Shown piece by piece: positions 1 through 10,700 of a stretch of DNA of 44,618 nt. Origin of the DNA: Pseudonocardiales bacterium (lineage in GTDB: Bacteria; Actinomycetota; Actinomycetes; Mycobacteriales; Pseudonocardiaceae); assembly GCA_003244245.1 (NCBI GenBank), contig QHBY01000231.1, positions 1 to 44,618 of the forward strand, given 5' to 3'. The notes below the pieces were generated by a model, which did no database searches, was not told the origin of the DNA, and was given only the letters and a program-made list of their open reading frames with translations. Numbering within the stretch: the stretch's first letter is position 1; every line of letters starts with the position of its first letter. Made by a program: the position numbers and the translations under genes.

Positions 1-284
1 AGCTGGACGGCTGCCGGGTCCGGAGGGTTCCAGGCCGGCCCGAGCCCGGCCAGTCTCGGGTTCTCCAACATGTCCTGGACCGCACCGTGCGGCCGGACGA
101 CGAGGATCGGATGGGGGGGTGCTCCGGCGTACGCGGCCGCGGTGGTGGGATGGCGGCTGCTGCACAGGGCCACGAGATCGGACAGCTTGGTGACCGGCTC
201 GTCGATCTTCCTGCCGCCGCAGCCGACCAGCCCGGCGAGCAGCAGCGCAGCGGAGCAGACGTAATACCTGGATAGACTCTGCAT
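1..284 (-). CDS. putative lipoprotein (N-terminal part, truncated by window edge)
   Basis: Reverse-strand reading MQSLSRYYVCSAALLLAGLVGCGGRKIDEPVTKLSDLVALC... with a lipobox-like LVGC; open to the window edge. Not in the supplied ORF list because it is partial. Confidence 0.55.
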   Translation of the reverse strand, partial: MQSLSRYYVCSAALLLAGLVGCGGRKIDEPVTKLSDLVALCSSRHPTTAAAYAGAPPHPILVVRPHGAVQDMLENPRLAGLGPAWNPPDPAAVQ

Positions 285-561
285 CGCTGGCCTCTCCCGA
301 CCGGCCGCTGCGAGTCCCGGATCTCGCCGTGGCTGCGTCCTCGATCAACCCAACCGCGCCCCCGACCGTTGCCTCAGCGGCCGTGGTCCCGAGATTTAAT
401 CCAATGGTCATATTTCACGCAATACGGAATAAGGTCAACATCCCGCCGTTATGACCCGGCTTAGCAGATTTGGCCTGCGGCTCGATGAGGTCGCGGCGCC
501 ACTGACCGAAGACCCCAGCCGCAAGGTCGGCGGGTCCGGTGGCGTGTTCGCCCCTCGCTGT

Positions 562-1134
562 TCATGGGCGCCATGCTGGGCACCGCCTCTGGGCGAGCGG
601 CCACCCGGCGATCGGTTCGTACAGCGCGGAGCCGTCCGGTCCGGCGCCTAGCCGGCTGCGAATCAGGTGCAGCGAGGTGGCGACCCACGCGAGCCCTTCC
701 CACGGCGCGAGTCGCTCAACCAGCGGCAGCAGGTCAGCCGCGCCGTCGGACCGGGCCAGTGTGAGGTGTGGGTGGTACGGACGTTGTTCCACCGGCAGGC
801 GGCTGCGCCGGGCGGCGGCCCGTACCGAGTCGGCCAGCCTGCGCAGCCCATCGACATTCCCCTGCACCCCGATCCACAGCACCCGGTGCCCGAACCGGCC
901 GCCACCGCCGAAAGCCAGCGGCAGCGGCGGGTGCCGTGCGGCTGCCCGGTTCAGCCTGCGGGCCAGCTCGTCGACGACCTCGTCTGCTACCTCGCCGAGG
1001 AAGACCAGCGTCAGGTGCCACTGCTCTGGGCGGGTCCACCGAAGCTCCGGCGCCAGCTCACGCAGCGCCCCTGTGCTGGCACGCAGTTCCTCGACGACCG
1101 CATCCGGTGGTGTCAGGGCCACGAACAGTCGCAC
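562..1134 (-). CDS. thpR: RNA 2',3'-cyclic phosphodiesterase (2'-5' RNA ligase family, ThpR-like)
   Basis: MRLFVALTPPDAVVEELR...WHLTLVFLGEV (HxTL) ... YHPHLTLAR (second HxTL motif). Confidence 0.85.
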   Translation of the reverse strand: MRLFVALTPPDAVVEELRASTGALRELAPELRWTRPEQWHLTLVFLGEVADEVVDELARRLNRAAARHPPLPLAFGGGGRFGHRVLWIGVQGNVDGLRRLADSVRAAARRSRLPVEQRPYHPHLTLARSDGAADLLPLVERLAPWEGLAWVATSLHLIRSRLGAGPDGSALYEPIAGWPLAQRRCPAWRP

Positions 1135-1138
1135 CGGG

Positions 1139-1420
<282 letters not shown>

Positions 1421-1709
1421 TCATAGGGACCCCGGTGAGTACCCATACCTGAGAGTAATCGGGAGGTCCTCGCCATGTCCATGTCTCCGCGAACGCGCAC
1501 ACGACTGGTGGCCGCCGGAAATCGCGCGGAATTCAGGTCCCGCGTTGACCCACCGTCGACCTACGTCCCTGTTCCTCGCGTGGTGGTCACCGCCATTGCG
1601 GTCGAATCCACTCGGGCGGTTCGGGAACTGGAGTCGATCGGGTACTACTCCCGGAGTAGGGGACTATTGGCTCCGGGACAGGCGCGGAGCGATTACGGAG
1701 ACAGTGGCG

Positions 1710-1964
1710 ATGGTGCTCGAGTTGACGCTGCTGGCACTGGTGTGGCTCTTGGGGTTGACTGCGGTGCATCGGTGGTACCGACGCCGCCGCGGAGGCCCGA
1801 GCCCGTCCAGCGCCCCGCTGTGCAGCGGCAGTTCGAGCATCAGCGCGGACGCTTCCGGTTGCCTAGCTCTGGAGGGTGAGTCGCCGGGTGCAACGTCCTC
1901 TTCTGCCGCAACGTTGGTGATTGAGATTGGCGGTGGGGATATCGGCTCACAGTGGTGGGCATGA
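1710..1964 (+). CDS. small hypothetical membrane protein
   Basis: MVLELTLLALVWLLGLTAVHRWYRRRRGG... single N-terminal hydrophobic segment; part of ORF 1314..1964. Confidence 0.3.
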   Translation: MVLELTLLALVWLLGLTAVHRWYRRRRGGPSPSSAPLCSGSSSISADASGCLALEGESPGATSSSAATLVIEIGGGDIGSQWWA

Positions 1965-1976
1965 CGCCCTCGTCGG

Positions 1977-2855
1977 CTACGCGATGCGGTTGGACAGCCG
2001 ACCCAGGCCGGTGATCGACACCTCGACGAGGTCCCCGCTGGTTAGGAACTTGGGTGGGTCGAACCCAATTCCGACGCCAGCTGGGGTGCCGGTGGCGATC
2101 AGGTCGCCGGGCAGCAGCGTGATCCCTGCCGACAGGGTGACGATCAGTTCCGGGATGTCGAAGATCAAGTCCTTGACCGGGGCGAACTGGCGGCGTTCGT
2201 CGTTGACAGTGGTCTCGATCTGCAGCGCGGTCACGTCGGTGATCTCGTCGGCGGTCACCGCGTACGGGCCCAACGGGCAGTGCGTGTCCAGCGACTTGCC
2301 CAGCAGCCATTGCTTGTGGTCGCGTTGCAGGTCCCGCGCGGTGACGTCGTTGACGATCGTGTAGCCCCACACGTGCTTGTAAGCATGTTCGCGGGTGATG
2401 CCGCGTCCGCCGCGGCCGATGATCACGCAGAGTTCGCCCTCGTAGTCGAGTTCGCTCGTGACTCCGCGGTGCGGGGCGATGGCGGCGGTAGGTCCGGTGA
2501 CCGATGTCGTGGCCTTGCTGAACAGGATCGGCTTGGCTGGTAGTTGTTTGCACCGGCCCGGGGTGTCGTAGCCGCTGCGGCCGAACTCCGCGACGTGTTC
2601 GCGGTAGTTCTTCCCAACGCAGAAGATGTTCCGCCGCGGCGTGGGAATCGGCGCGAGCAACTCCACCGAGTCCAGCGGCAGCGTCGGCAACGCGACGGTG
2701 CGTTCGCGCAGCGCGGGCCCGAGTTCATCCCAGCCCTCGATCACCTCAAGCAGCCCGGCACCGGACGGGAGCAGCTCGCTGGCATCGCAGACGACACCGG
2801 CGTTGGCGACGCCGACCCGGCTCGTCGTCCCGGTGGAGAAGGTCACCAGCTTCAT
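1977..2855 (-). CDS. fumarylacetoacetate hydrolase (FAH) family protein
   Basis: MKLVTFSTG...NIFCVGKNYREHVAEFG...LDYEGELCVIIG...GYTIVNDVTARDLQ...LPGDLIATGTPAGVGIGFDPPKFL; ATG at 2853-2855. Confidence 0.92.
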   Translation of the reverse strand: MKLVTFSTGTTSRVGVANAGVVCDASELLPSGAGLLEVIEGWDELGPALRERTVALPTLPLDSVELLAPIPTPRRNIFCVGKNYREHVAEFGRSGYDTPGRCKQLPAKPILFSKATTSVTGPTAAIAPHRGVTSELDYEGELCVIIGRGGRGITREHAYKHVWGYTIVNDVTARDLQRDHKQWLLGKSLDTHCPLGPYAVTADEITDVTALQIETTVNDERRQFAPVKDLIFDIPELIVTLSAGITLLPGDLIATGTPAGVGIGFDPPKFLTSGDLVEVSITGLGRLSNRIA

Positions 2856-3116
2856 CGCTGAACCAATCTGACCAATTGAGCCCATATGAACTTCGCCGAC
2901 ACTACGCTGAAGACCCGTCATGCTAATCGACAGGCTGCGGAGACTCTGGTTTGCACAGCCCAAGGGCCATTACATCTTGGTCCACCGGCTGAACGTCCCG
3001 GTGGACGGTCCCCCCGCGGCACACGTTTCTCCTCGACGGGAGGCCCCTGTTTAGCGTCTAGCTGACAGTTGTTCTATCATCACAACCAGACAATCCCCTC
3101 GGCTTAGGAGACCTTC

Positions 3117-3479
3117 ATGGCGCGCAAGGTAGAGACCACACTCGTGGATGACATGACGGGTGACGCCGCTGATGAGACGGTGGCCTTCGGCCTGGATGGC
3201 GTCGAGTTTGAGATCGACCTTTCGGCAAACAGCGCGGGTGTTTTGCGGGATATTCTCGCGGACTACGCGAACGCGGGACGCAAGGTCGGCAAGCGCACCG
3301 CCGTGTCGAACGATCGCTCTCGTCCGTCCGCAACTCCCCGCGGGAATCGTGAGAAGGCCGCTGCGATCCGCGCATGGGCCCGCGAAGCTGGCCGCCAGGT
3401 GTCGGACCGTGGCCGGATCTCCGCTGAGGTAGCGAAGGCGTTCGAGGACGCACACCGTGGACTGGCGGTCGTGGGGTGA
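3117..3479 (+). CDS. lsr2: Lsr2 family nucleoid-associated protein (paralog 1)
   Basis: MARKVETTLVDDMTGDAADETVAFGLDGVEFEIDLS...IRAWAREAGRQVSDRGRISAEVAKAF; Shine-Dalgarno-like aggaga upstream. Confidence 0.93.
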   Translation: MARKVETTLVDDMTGDAADETVAFGLDGVEFEIDLSANSAGVLRDILADYANAGRKVGKRTAVSNDRSRPSATPRGNREKAAAIRAWAREAGRQVSDRGRISAEVAKAFEDAHRGLAVVG

Positions 3480-3934
3480 CGGTCGGGTGCGGCCCGGCGC
3501 GCCTGATCGGTGTTGGATCTCCGCGAGGGGTGTGGACTGGCGCATTTCTCCGCCCCCTCGTCGGTGTAAGCCCGCCTGGGCGGTCGGTGAGCGTGTCGAC
3601 CAATTCGTTGAACTCACCTGGCGGGCGCTGACCAGCGCCGTTCATGCGGCTTTCGACCCTGTAGACGGTCACAGCGGCCGCCGCACCACTTCTACGATCC
3701 GCTGCCCACCGTTGAACACTTCACGCAGGTCGACACCGCCTGAGCCGCAGCGGGTGCCGGTTGAGGATCCCTCACTGGCAACAGCAAACGTCCGCACATG
3801 CCGCTGTCCGCGCGGATGCCGACGCAGGCCTTGCGCAGCGACCCGTAAGGCCGCCCACCGGAACGTCCAACCGGGGTCGAGGGGCGTCGCAGGCTCCGTC
3901 GTCTCACCGAGCCGTCCACATGGTGCTTCGGCGT

Positions 3935-4187
3935 GCCTGACCCGTCTGCCCGGCCGACGCCTACCGCGACGCCGGCGGGCGCGGCAAGCTGCACCTCCGG
4001 GTGTTCCTGGCTGGGCGCTGGAAAAGGACGCCGCGCTGGCGATCGTGCACGACCAGTGTGGATCCAACCTGTTCGGTTCACCCGGCGGGGCTCAACGAGT
4101 ATGCTGAGCCGGGCTTCGAGCAGATCTACCTGCACGCGTCGGCCAGGAGCATCGACGCGTTCGGCGTCCACGTCCTACGGAGCTGTC
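3935..4187 (+). pseudogene. LLM-class flavin-dependent oxidoreductase C-terminal remnant
   Basis: Fragments in shifting frames: RPADAYRDAGGRGKLHLRVFLA, WALEKDAALAIVHDQCGSNLFGSP, LNEYAEPGFEQIYLHASARSIDAFGVHVL; collinear with the C-terminus of luciferase-like oxidoreductases. Confidence 0.6.
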
Positions 4188-5846
4188 ATGAGGTTGACCC
4201 GTACGTCCGACCTGTGGTGGAGGAACGCGGTCATCTACTGCCTGGACGTCGAGACCTACCAGGACAGCAACGGCGATGGACACGGCGACTTCCGTGGCCT
4301 GATCCAGCGCATCGACCACCTGCATCGGCTCGGTGTGACCTGCATCTGGCTGATGCCGTACTACCCGTCTCCGGACCGCGACGACGGCTACGACATCACC
4401 GACTTCTACGGCGTCGACGCCAGGCTGGGCAGCCACGGTGAGTTCGTCGAGTTCGTGCGCACCGCGCGCGACCGCGGCATCCGGGTGATCGCCGACCTCG
4501 TGGTCAATCACACCTCCGACCAGCACCCGTGGTTCCAGAGCGCCCGCAGCAGCCCCGACTCGCCGTACCGCGACTGGTACGTCTGGGCGGACGAGCCGCC
4601 CGCGGACGGCCCGCAGGGCATCGCGTTCCCGGACCAGGAGACCAGCGTCTGGACCTACGACAAGGTCGCCGGCCAGTACTACCTGCACCGGTTCTACAAG
4701 TTCCAGCCCGACCTCAACGTGGCCAACCCGGAAGTGCGCGACGAGATCGCGCGGACGATCGGCTTCTGGCTGCAGCTCGGGCTGTCCGGGTTCCGGGTCG
4801 ACGCCGTCCCGTTCCTGTTGGAGACAACCGGGCAGGACGACGCGGGCCAGCTCCCGGACCCGCACGACTACCTCGCTGACCTGCGGGCGTTTCTCGGCCG
4901 GCGCAGCGGTGAGGGCGTGCTGCTCGGCGAGGTCAACCTGCCGTACCCACAGACGATGACGTTCTTCGGCGCGGAGCGCGACGAGCTGACCATGTGCTTC
5001 GACTTCATCGGCATGCAGCGGATGTACCTGTCGCTGGCCCGCGGCAACGCCGAACCACTGGCCGAGGCGCTGCGCGACCGACCGGAGCCGCCCAAGGACG
5101 CGCACTGGGCGACCTTCGTCCGCAATCACGACGAGCTAACCCTGGACAAGCTCACCGACACGCAGCGCCAGGAGGTGTTCGAGGCGTTCGGGCCGGCCCC
5201 GGACATGCAGCTCTACGGCCGCGGGCTGCGCCGGCGGCTGCCGACGATGCTCGGCGGCGACCGAGACCGCATCCGGATGGTCTACAGCCTGCTGTTCTCG
5301 CTGCCCGGCACGCCTGTGCTGTTCTACGGCGAAGAGATCGGCATGGGCGAGGACCTCCGGGCGGAAGGCCGGCTCGCGGTGCGCACGCCGATGCAATGGT
5401 CACCGGAGCTCGGCGGCGGGTTCTCCACCGCCGAGGAGTCCGAGCTGTCCGGCCCGATCCCGGAGGGCGAGTACGGGCCTGAGCGCGTCAACGTCACTGC
5501 CCAGGAGCGCGACCCGGAATCGATGCTGTCCTGGATGCGGTTGCTGATCGAGTCCTACCGGGCCTGCCCCGAGCTGGCGTGGGGGCGCTACCAGGTGCTC
5601 GATGCCGGCGACGCCGCCGTGCTCGCGCACCGCTGCGACACCGAGGGCGGCACGGTCGTCGCGGTGCACAACTTGGGGGCGGACCCCACGAGCGCGTCGA
5701 TGAAGCTGACCGGGCTCGACGATTCATGCCTGCTGAGCGACGTGCTGGTCAACGGATCGAAACGGGTGACCAAGGACGGTTCGGTGACCCTCAAGCTCAA
5801 GCGGTACGGCTGCCGCTGGCTACGTGTCGAGCGTGATCACCGGTGA
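4188..5846 (+). CDS. GH13 alpha-amylase family protein, trehalose-synthase-like
   Basis: WWRNAVIYCLDVETYQDSNGDGHGDFRGL...VNHTSDQHPWFQ...GFRVDAVPFL...LLGEVNLP...FVRNHDELTLD...LPGTPVLFYGEEIGMG. ATG at 4188. Confidence 0.93.
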   Translation: MRLTRTSDLWWRNAVIYCLDVETYQDSNGDGHGDFRGLIQRIDHLHRLGVTCIWLMPYYPSPDRDDGYDITDFYGVDARLGSHGEFVEFVRTARDRGIRVIADLVVNHTSDQHPWFQSARSSPDSPYRDWYVWADEPPADGPQGIAFPDQETSVWTYDKVAGQYYLHRFYKFQPDLNVANPEVRDEIARTIGFWLQLGLSGFRVDAVPFLLETTGQDDAGQLPDPHDYLADLRAFLGRRSGEGVLLGEVNLPYPQTMTFFGAERDELTMCFDFIGMQRMYLSLARGNAEPLAEALRDRPEPPKDAHWATFVRNHDELTLDKLTDTQRQEVFEAFGPAPDMQLYGRGLRRRLPTMLGGDRDRIRMVYSLLFSLPGTPVLFYGEEIGMGEDLRAEGRLAVRTPMQWSPELGGGFSTAEESELSGPIPEGEYGPERVNVTAQERDPESMLSWMRLLIESYRACPELAWGRYQVLDAGDAAVLAHRCDTEGGTVVAVHNLGADPTSASMKLTGLDDSCLLSDVLVNGSKRVTKDGSVTLKLKRYGCRWLRVERDHR

Positions 5847-6079
5847 GCGCTGTCCGCGATGGTGTTCCAGAACATCAGCTCGTAGGCCTGGAACAGCCGG
5901 CCATAGGTGAACGCCTCGCCGGACTGCCGGCCCGCGTCGATGCCGGCCTGCAGCGCGGCCACGGCCTGCTCCTCGATTTCAGGCACCGGCGTGGCGAAGA
6001 AGTCGAAGAACCCGCACGCCTCGTCGTCGAAGCCATAGTGCTCGCGCATCGCACCCGCGATGGTGGCGGCCGTCGGCAT
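5837..6079 (-). pseudogene. TenA/THI-4/PqqC-like haem-oxygenase-fold protein, C-terminal remnant
   Basis: MREHYGFDDEACGFFDFFATPVPEIEEQAVAALQAG...LFQAYELMFWNTIAD; lacks the N-terminal helices. Confidence 0.5.
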
Positions 6080-6347
6080 CAGGAGCTCGCGGCCGGTGCA
6101 TGGCCCAGTCGCCGGTCCGCGGAGCCTCGCCCCGTTCCCGTCATCGCCCCAGCGGTGGCTGTCGCCCCCGGGTCCGAGCTACGCCTTTCCGTGCGAGCGG
6201 CGGCGGCCCGCGCCACACAACTCGGCGAGGCCCACGGGTGGTCGTGTTCCACCATCAGACCCGCGATGGACGGCTTGACGGCGAGGGTCTTGTCCACGGC
6301 GTCGTCCGCGCCGATGGGACGCTAGGGTCGGCGGACCGAGCGGTTAC

Positions 6348-6431
6348 GGTGATGTGCACCTGTCAACGGTTCGTGAGGGCAAGCTCGTGCGCTTCCGTGA
6401 GCACACCGATCTGGACGGGACTCTCAACTGA
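6348..6431 (+). pseudogene. SnoaL/NTF2-like C-terminal remnant
   Basis: GYGDVHLSTVREGKLVRFREHTDLDGTLN* resembles the xVRxGKIVxFRExxD terminal strand of SnoaL-like proteins; no N-terminal part found. Confidence 0.35.
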
Positions 6432-6525
6432 CCCGCTCCGGGCTGGCCGCGGCGCTTGCGACCGTGCCAGCCTTTCGACGCTGGCGGATCGTCCTTGGTG
6501 GGCCAATCACTGAACGGAGATCCCG

Positions 6526-7163
6526 ATGAAGCTCAGCTTGGCCGGTGTGGTGGTCCTCGCGCGCTCGGTGCCGCCGCCCTGGCCGGTTGCTCCAGCGGCA
6601 ATGAACCGGTGACGTCGACCGGCGCTGGGTCGACAAGCCTTCCCGGCATCACCACCCGCGGTCTCGGAACGGTCACCAGGACCCCGGACACCGTGACCGT
6701 CGTCATCGGAGTTCAGACCCGGGCGCAGAGCGCGAAGGGCGCCCTTGATGCCAACACCGGAAAGGCGACCGCGCTGATTGACGTGTTGAAGAGCAAGGGA
6801 GTCGCAGCAGCGGATTTGCAGACCAGTCAGCTGTCGGCCAACCCGACGTCTGACTCGGCGACCGGGCGGATCACCGGCTACGAGGTGACCAACCAGGTCA
6901 CGGCCAAGCTGCATGATATCGGCGCCGCCGGCGGGCTCATCGACGCCGCTGGTGAGGCGGCGGGTGACGCTGTGCGGCTGCAGCAACTCGCCTTCTTGAT
7001 CGATGACGACTCCGCATCACGGGCCCAGGCCCGGGCCGACGCGGTGCGGCAGGCGCAAGCACATGCCAAGCAGATGGCCGACGCGGCTGCGCCTGTCCCC
7101 ATCGAGCCCGGTGCACAGGAACTCGCCGTCATGGTCGAGGTCGTCTACGCCATCGACCAGTAA
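6526..7163 (+). CDS. SIMPL (DUF541) domain lipoprotein; apparent frameshift inside the signal peptide
   Basis: GITTRGLGTVTRTPDTVTVVIGVQTRAQSAKGALDANTGKATALIDVLKSKGVAAADLQTSQLSANP...; MKLSLAGVVVLA (ATG 6526) is in a different frame from ALGAAALAGCSSGNE. Confidence 0.8.
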
Positions 7164-7238
7164 GTCTCCGAGCGGCTGGTGGCGCCCCATTCGGCCTTGT
7201 CCAGCAGCCCGTCGGCGAGGATCCTCGGGTGCGTGGGC

Positions 7239-7679
7239 ATGGAGCTTTGTTGGATCGACGCCACTGCCGTGGACGCCGTCGTCGCAGCCAGCCACCTCTT
7301 CGACCACCACGTGGAGCGGCACTGGGTCCAGGACTTCTTGGTGGAGCCCGCTCACCACCTGTGTCTTGCCTACCAAGGCGGTGAGCCGGCCGGCTTCGTG
7401 TCAGGTGTCGAGCTGACGCACCCGGACAAGGGCACGGAGATGTTTCTGTATGAGCTCGCCGTCGATGACCGTTTCCGGCGTCGAGGCATTGGCTCAGCAC
7501 TCGTCGCAGCCCTCGTTGACCTCGCGCGGACCAGGGGGTGTTACGGCATGTGGGTCCTCACCGACGCAGACAACTCCGCCGCCCTCGCGACCTACCAGTC
7601 GAGCGGCCCCATCCAGCAGAGCGAGTCGGTGATGCTCACCTGGTGTCTCCACGGCGCCCATCACACGTTCGTGGACTAG
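7239..7679 (+). CDS. GNAT family N-acetyltransferase
   Basis: ...GTEMFLYELAVDDRFRRRGIGSALVAALVDLARTRGCYGMWVLTDADNSAALATYQSSG: acetyl-CoA-binding RRxGIG motif; AAC(3)-I-like layout. Confidence 0.85.
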   Translation: MELCWIDATAVDAVVAASHLFDHHVERHWVQDFLVEPAHHLCLAYQGGEPAGFVSGVELTHPDKGTEMFLYELAVDDRFRRRGIGSALVAALVDLARTRGCYGMWVLTDADNSAALATYQSSGPIQQSESVMLTWCLHGAHHTFVD

Positions 7680-7737
7680 TAGCACCGGCCGCGGGTGCAA
7701 CAACTCGACCACGGGAGCGTGGCGGCGGACCAGGCTG

Positions 7738-10700
7738 TTGGGGAACGGGAATCTCATGGGCGGCGAAGCGGGCGACGACGTCGTAGCCGCCCGCCCATCT
7801 GGAGACGTGGAGTTCCTCGTCCTGGGTCCGCTCGCTGCGGTGGGCCCGACCGGTGACGTGCTCTGTCTCGGTTCGCCGCGCCGGCGCGCGCTGCTCGCGG
7901 CGCTGCTGGTGCACGCCGGCACGGTCCTGTCGGTCGACCTGCTGATCGACCTGCTGTGGGGCGCCTATCCCCCGCTTACCGCGGCCACGATGGTGCACGG
8001 TGCGGTCGCGGGTCTGCGCCGGGTCGTCGGACCGGGCAGAGGTGCGCAAGCATCAACGCTGCTCCTGACGCGGGACGGCGGGTATGCCCTCGAGGTGCGC
8101 CCGGAGCAGGTGGACGCGGTCAGGTTCGAGCGGCTCGTCGCCGCCGGTCGGTCGCTGGTCGAAGCCGCACCGGCGCGGGCGTCAAAGACGCTGGCCGATG
8201 CGCTGGCCCTGTGGCGGGGGCCTGCCTTCGCCGGGGTCGAGGAGCCCTTCGCCCGGGACGCGGCTACTCGCCTCGAGGAGCTTCGCCTGGAGTGCGTCGA
8301 GGAACGGATAGAGGCGGAGCTCACGCTGGGCCGCCACCACGACGTGGTCGCTGACCTAGAGGCGCTGGTGGCCCAACATCCCCTGCGGGAGCGATTGTGC
8401 GCGCAGCTCATGGTCGGTACGTACCGCTGCGGCCGGCAGGCCGACGCGCTGGCCGCGTACCGGGCGCTGCGCCGGACCCTGCGGACCGAGCTCGGTCTCG
8501 ACCCCGGTCCGGACCTGCGGCGGCTGGAGCGGGCGGTCTTGCAGCAAAGCGATGACCTCGAGCGCGGCGGGTCCGTCCGAGTGGCGAGGCCACGAAGCGG
8601 CCTCCCGGTACCGATCAGCACGTTCGTCGGTCGCGTCCGCGAACGCGACGATGTGGCCGCCCTGCTGGCCAGGCACCGTTTGGTCACCCTCACCGGCCCC
8701 GGTGGCTCCGGCAAGACGCGGCTGGCCCTGGAGGTGGTGCGGGCCACGGTCGGCCGGACGGTGGCCGAGGCCTGGCTTGTCGATCTGGCGCCGGTGACGA
8801 CTCCGGCGATGGTTCAGGAGAAGGTCGCCGACACGCTCGGCATCCGCGCGGAACCGGGACGCGATCTCGCCGACACGCTCGCCGCGGCGGTGTCGGCCCG
8901 GGACGTCACAATCCTGTTCGACAACTGCGAGCAGCTCGTGGAAACGTGCGCGGAGCTCGCGCAGGGCCTGCTCGCGTCAACCGAGCGGGTGCGGCTGCTG
9001 GCCACCAGCCGGGAGCGGCTGGGCGTCCCGGGGGAGGCGGTCTACGTCGTGCCGCCGCTGGCGACCGCGTCCCCGCACGACGACTGGGATCAGGTGGCGG
9101 CCAGCGACGCGGTCCGCCTTTTTGCGGACCGCGCGGCTGCCGCGCGTCCGGGGTTCACCGTCACGGCGGACAACGCGCACCTCGTGCTGGAGGTGTGCCG
9201 CCGCCTCGACGGGCTGCCGCTCGCCCTCGAGCTGGCCGCCGCGCGCGCCGCGACCATGCCGCTGCGCCACCTCGCCGACCGGCTCGACGACCGGTTCCGG
9301 CTGCTCGACTCCGCCATCCGGGTGGCCACCCCCCGGCACCGGAGCCTGGCGGCGACAGTGGCCTGGAGCTACGACCTGCTGGACGGCCCGGAGCGGACCG
9401 TGTTCGAGCGGGTCGCGGTGTTCCCCGCGGCCTTCGCGCTGGACGCGGCCGAGGAGGTCGTCTCCGGGGACGGCCTGGCGGCCCGCGACGTCGGGATGCT
9501 GCTCTCCCGGCTGGTGACGGTCAGCGCCGTCCAGCTGGAGGACGGCCCCGACGGGGAGATGCGATACCGCCTGCTTGAGACCACGCGCCAGTTCGCCCGG
9601 CATCGATTGGACGAGGTCACGTTGGTAGGGCTGCGGGAACGGCACGCCCGCCGGTACCTCGCGCAGGCGCAGGAAGCCGAACCGCACCTCTTCCGGGCGG
9701 GGTCCGCGCGATGGCTGCCGCGGCTGCACAGCGAGCAGGACAACTTCCGGGCAGCGCTGGGGTGGTCGTTCGGGCCGGACGGGGACCCGGAGCTCGGCGC
9801 GCAGCTGGTGCGGTGCCTCTGGCATCCGTGGGACCTGCGCGGAGCCCGCGGGGAGGGCCTGCATTGGGTGCACGCCGGTCTCGACGCGATCGGGCCCGAC
9901 CTACCAGAGCAGCGCCTGCCGCTGCTCTCGGCGGGCGCACTGTTCCACCTCGGCAGGGCGGATTTCGACGCCGTCGCGGCACTGGCCAACGAGCAGCTCG
10001 CACTGGCCGGGGCGAGCGGTGCGCAGGACTGGGCGGGCGACGCGCTGGCGATGGCGGCCAGCGTGGCCTGGGCTCGTGGCGATTTCGCGCAGGCCCATTG
10101 CCTCTACGAGGACGCGGTTGCCGCCTCCCTCGCCGGCGGCGACCTGTGGCGCGCCGCGATGGAAGAGGCCCAGCTGGCCCGGCTGCATCGCGACCGGCAG
10201 CAGCTCGCGACCGCGCGGGCCGTCGCGCTGCGTGCCCTCGCGCACGCCCGCGAGGTGGGTGAGGACCTGGCCTGCGGACTTGCCCTCGACGTCCTCGCCT
10301 CGCTGGAGCAGCGGCGCGATGACGTGCCCGCTGCACAGCGCCTCGTGCAGGAGGCCCTCGTGCACTACCGCCGCGTGGGGTACGTCGAGGGCGAGGCCTC
10401 CGCGCTGCACCTGGCCGGGCGGCTCGCGCTCACCGCGCACGAGCCGCAGCCCGCCCGGGAGGCATTCGAACGTTCCATGCAGCTGTGCCGGCGGATCGGG
10501 CACCGGGCCGGGACAGCGACCGCACTGGAGGGATTGGCCGGCGTCGCCGCCATGGTGGACGACGACGAAGACGCCGTGCTGCTCCTCGGGGCCGTGACCG
10601 CGTTGCGTCGCGAGATCGGCGTCCCGGTGTGCGCAGAGGTGGCGGCGGAGCTCCTGCGGGAGCTGGATCGGCTCGCCGGCCGGCTCGGACCCCTTGCCGC

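Noticed and set aside
2920-3054. 44-codon plus-strand ORF MLIDRLRRLWFAQPKGHYILVHRLNVPVDGPPAAHVSPRREAPV
   Set aside because: No Shine-Dalgarno or recognisable family; too short to support from sequence alone.
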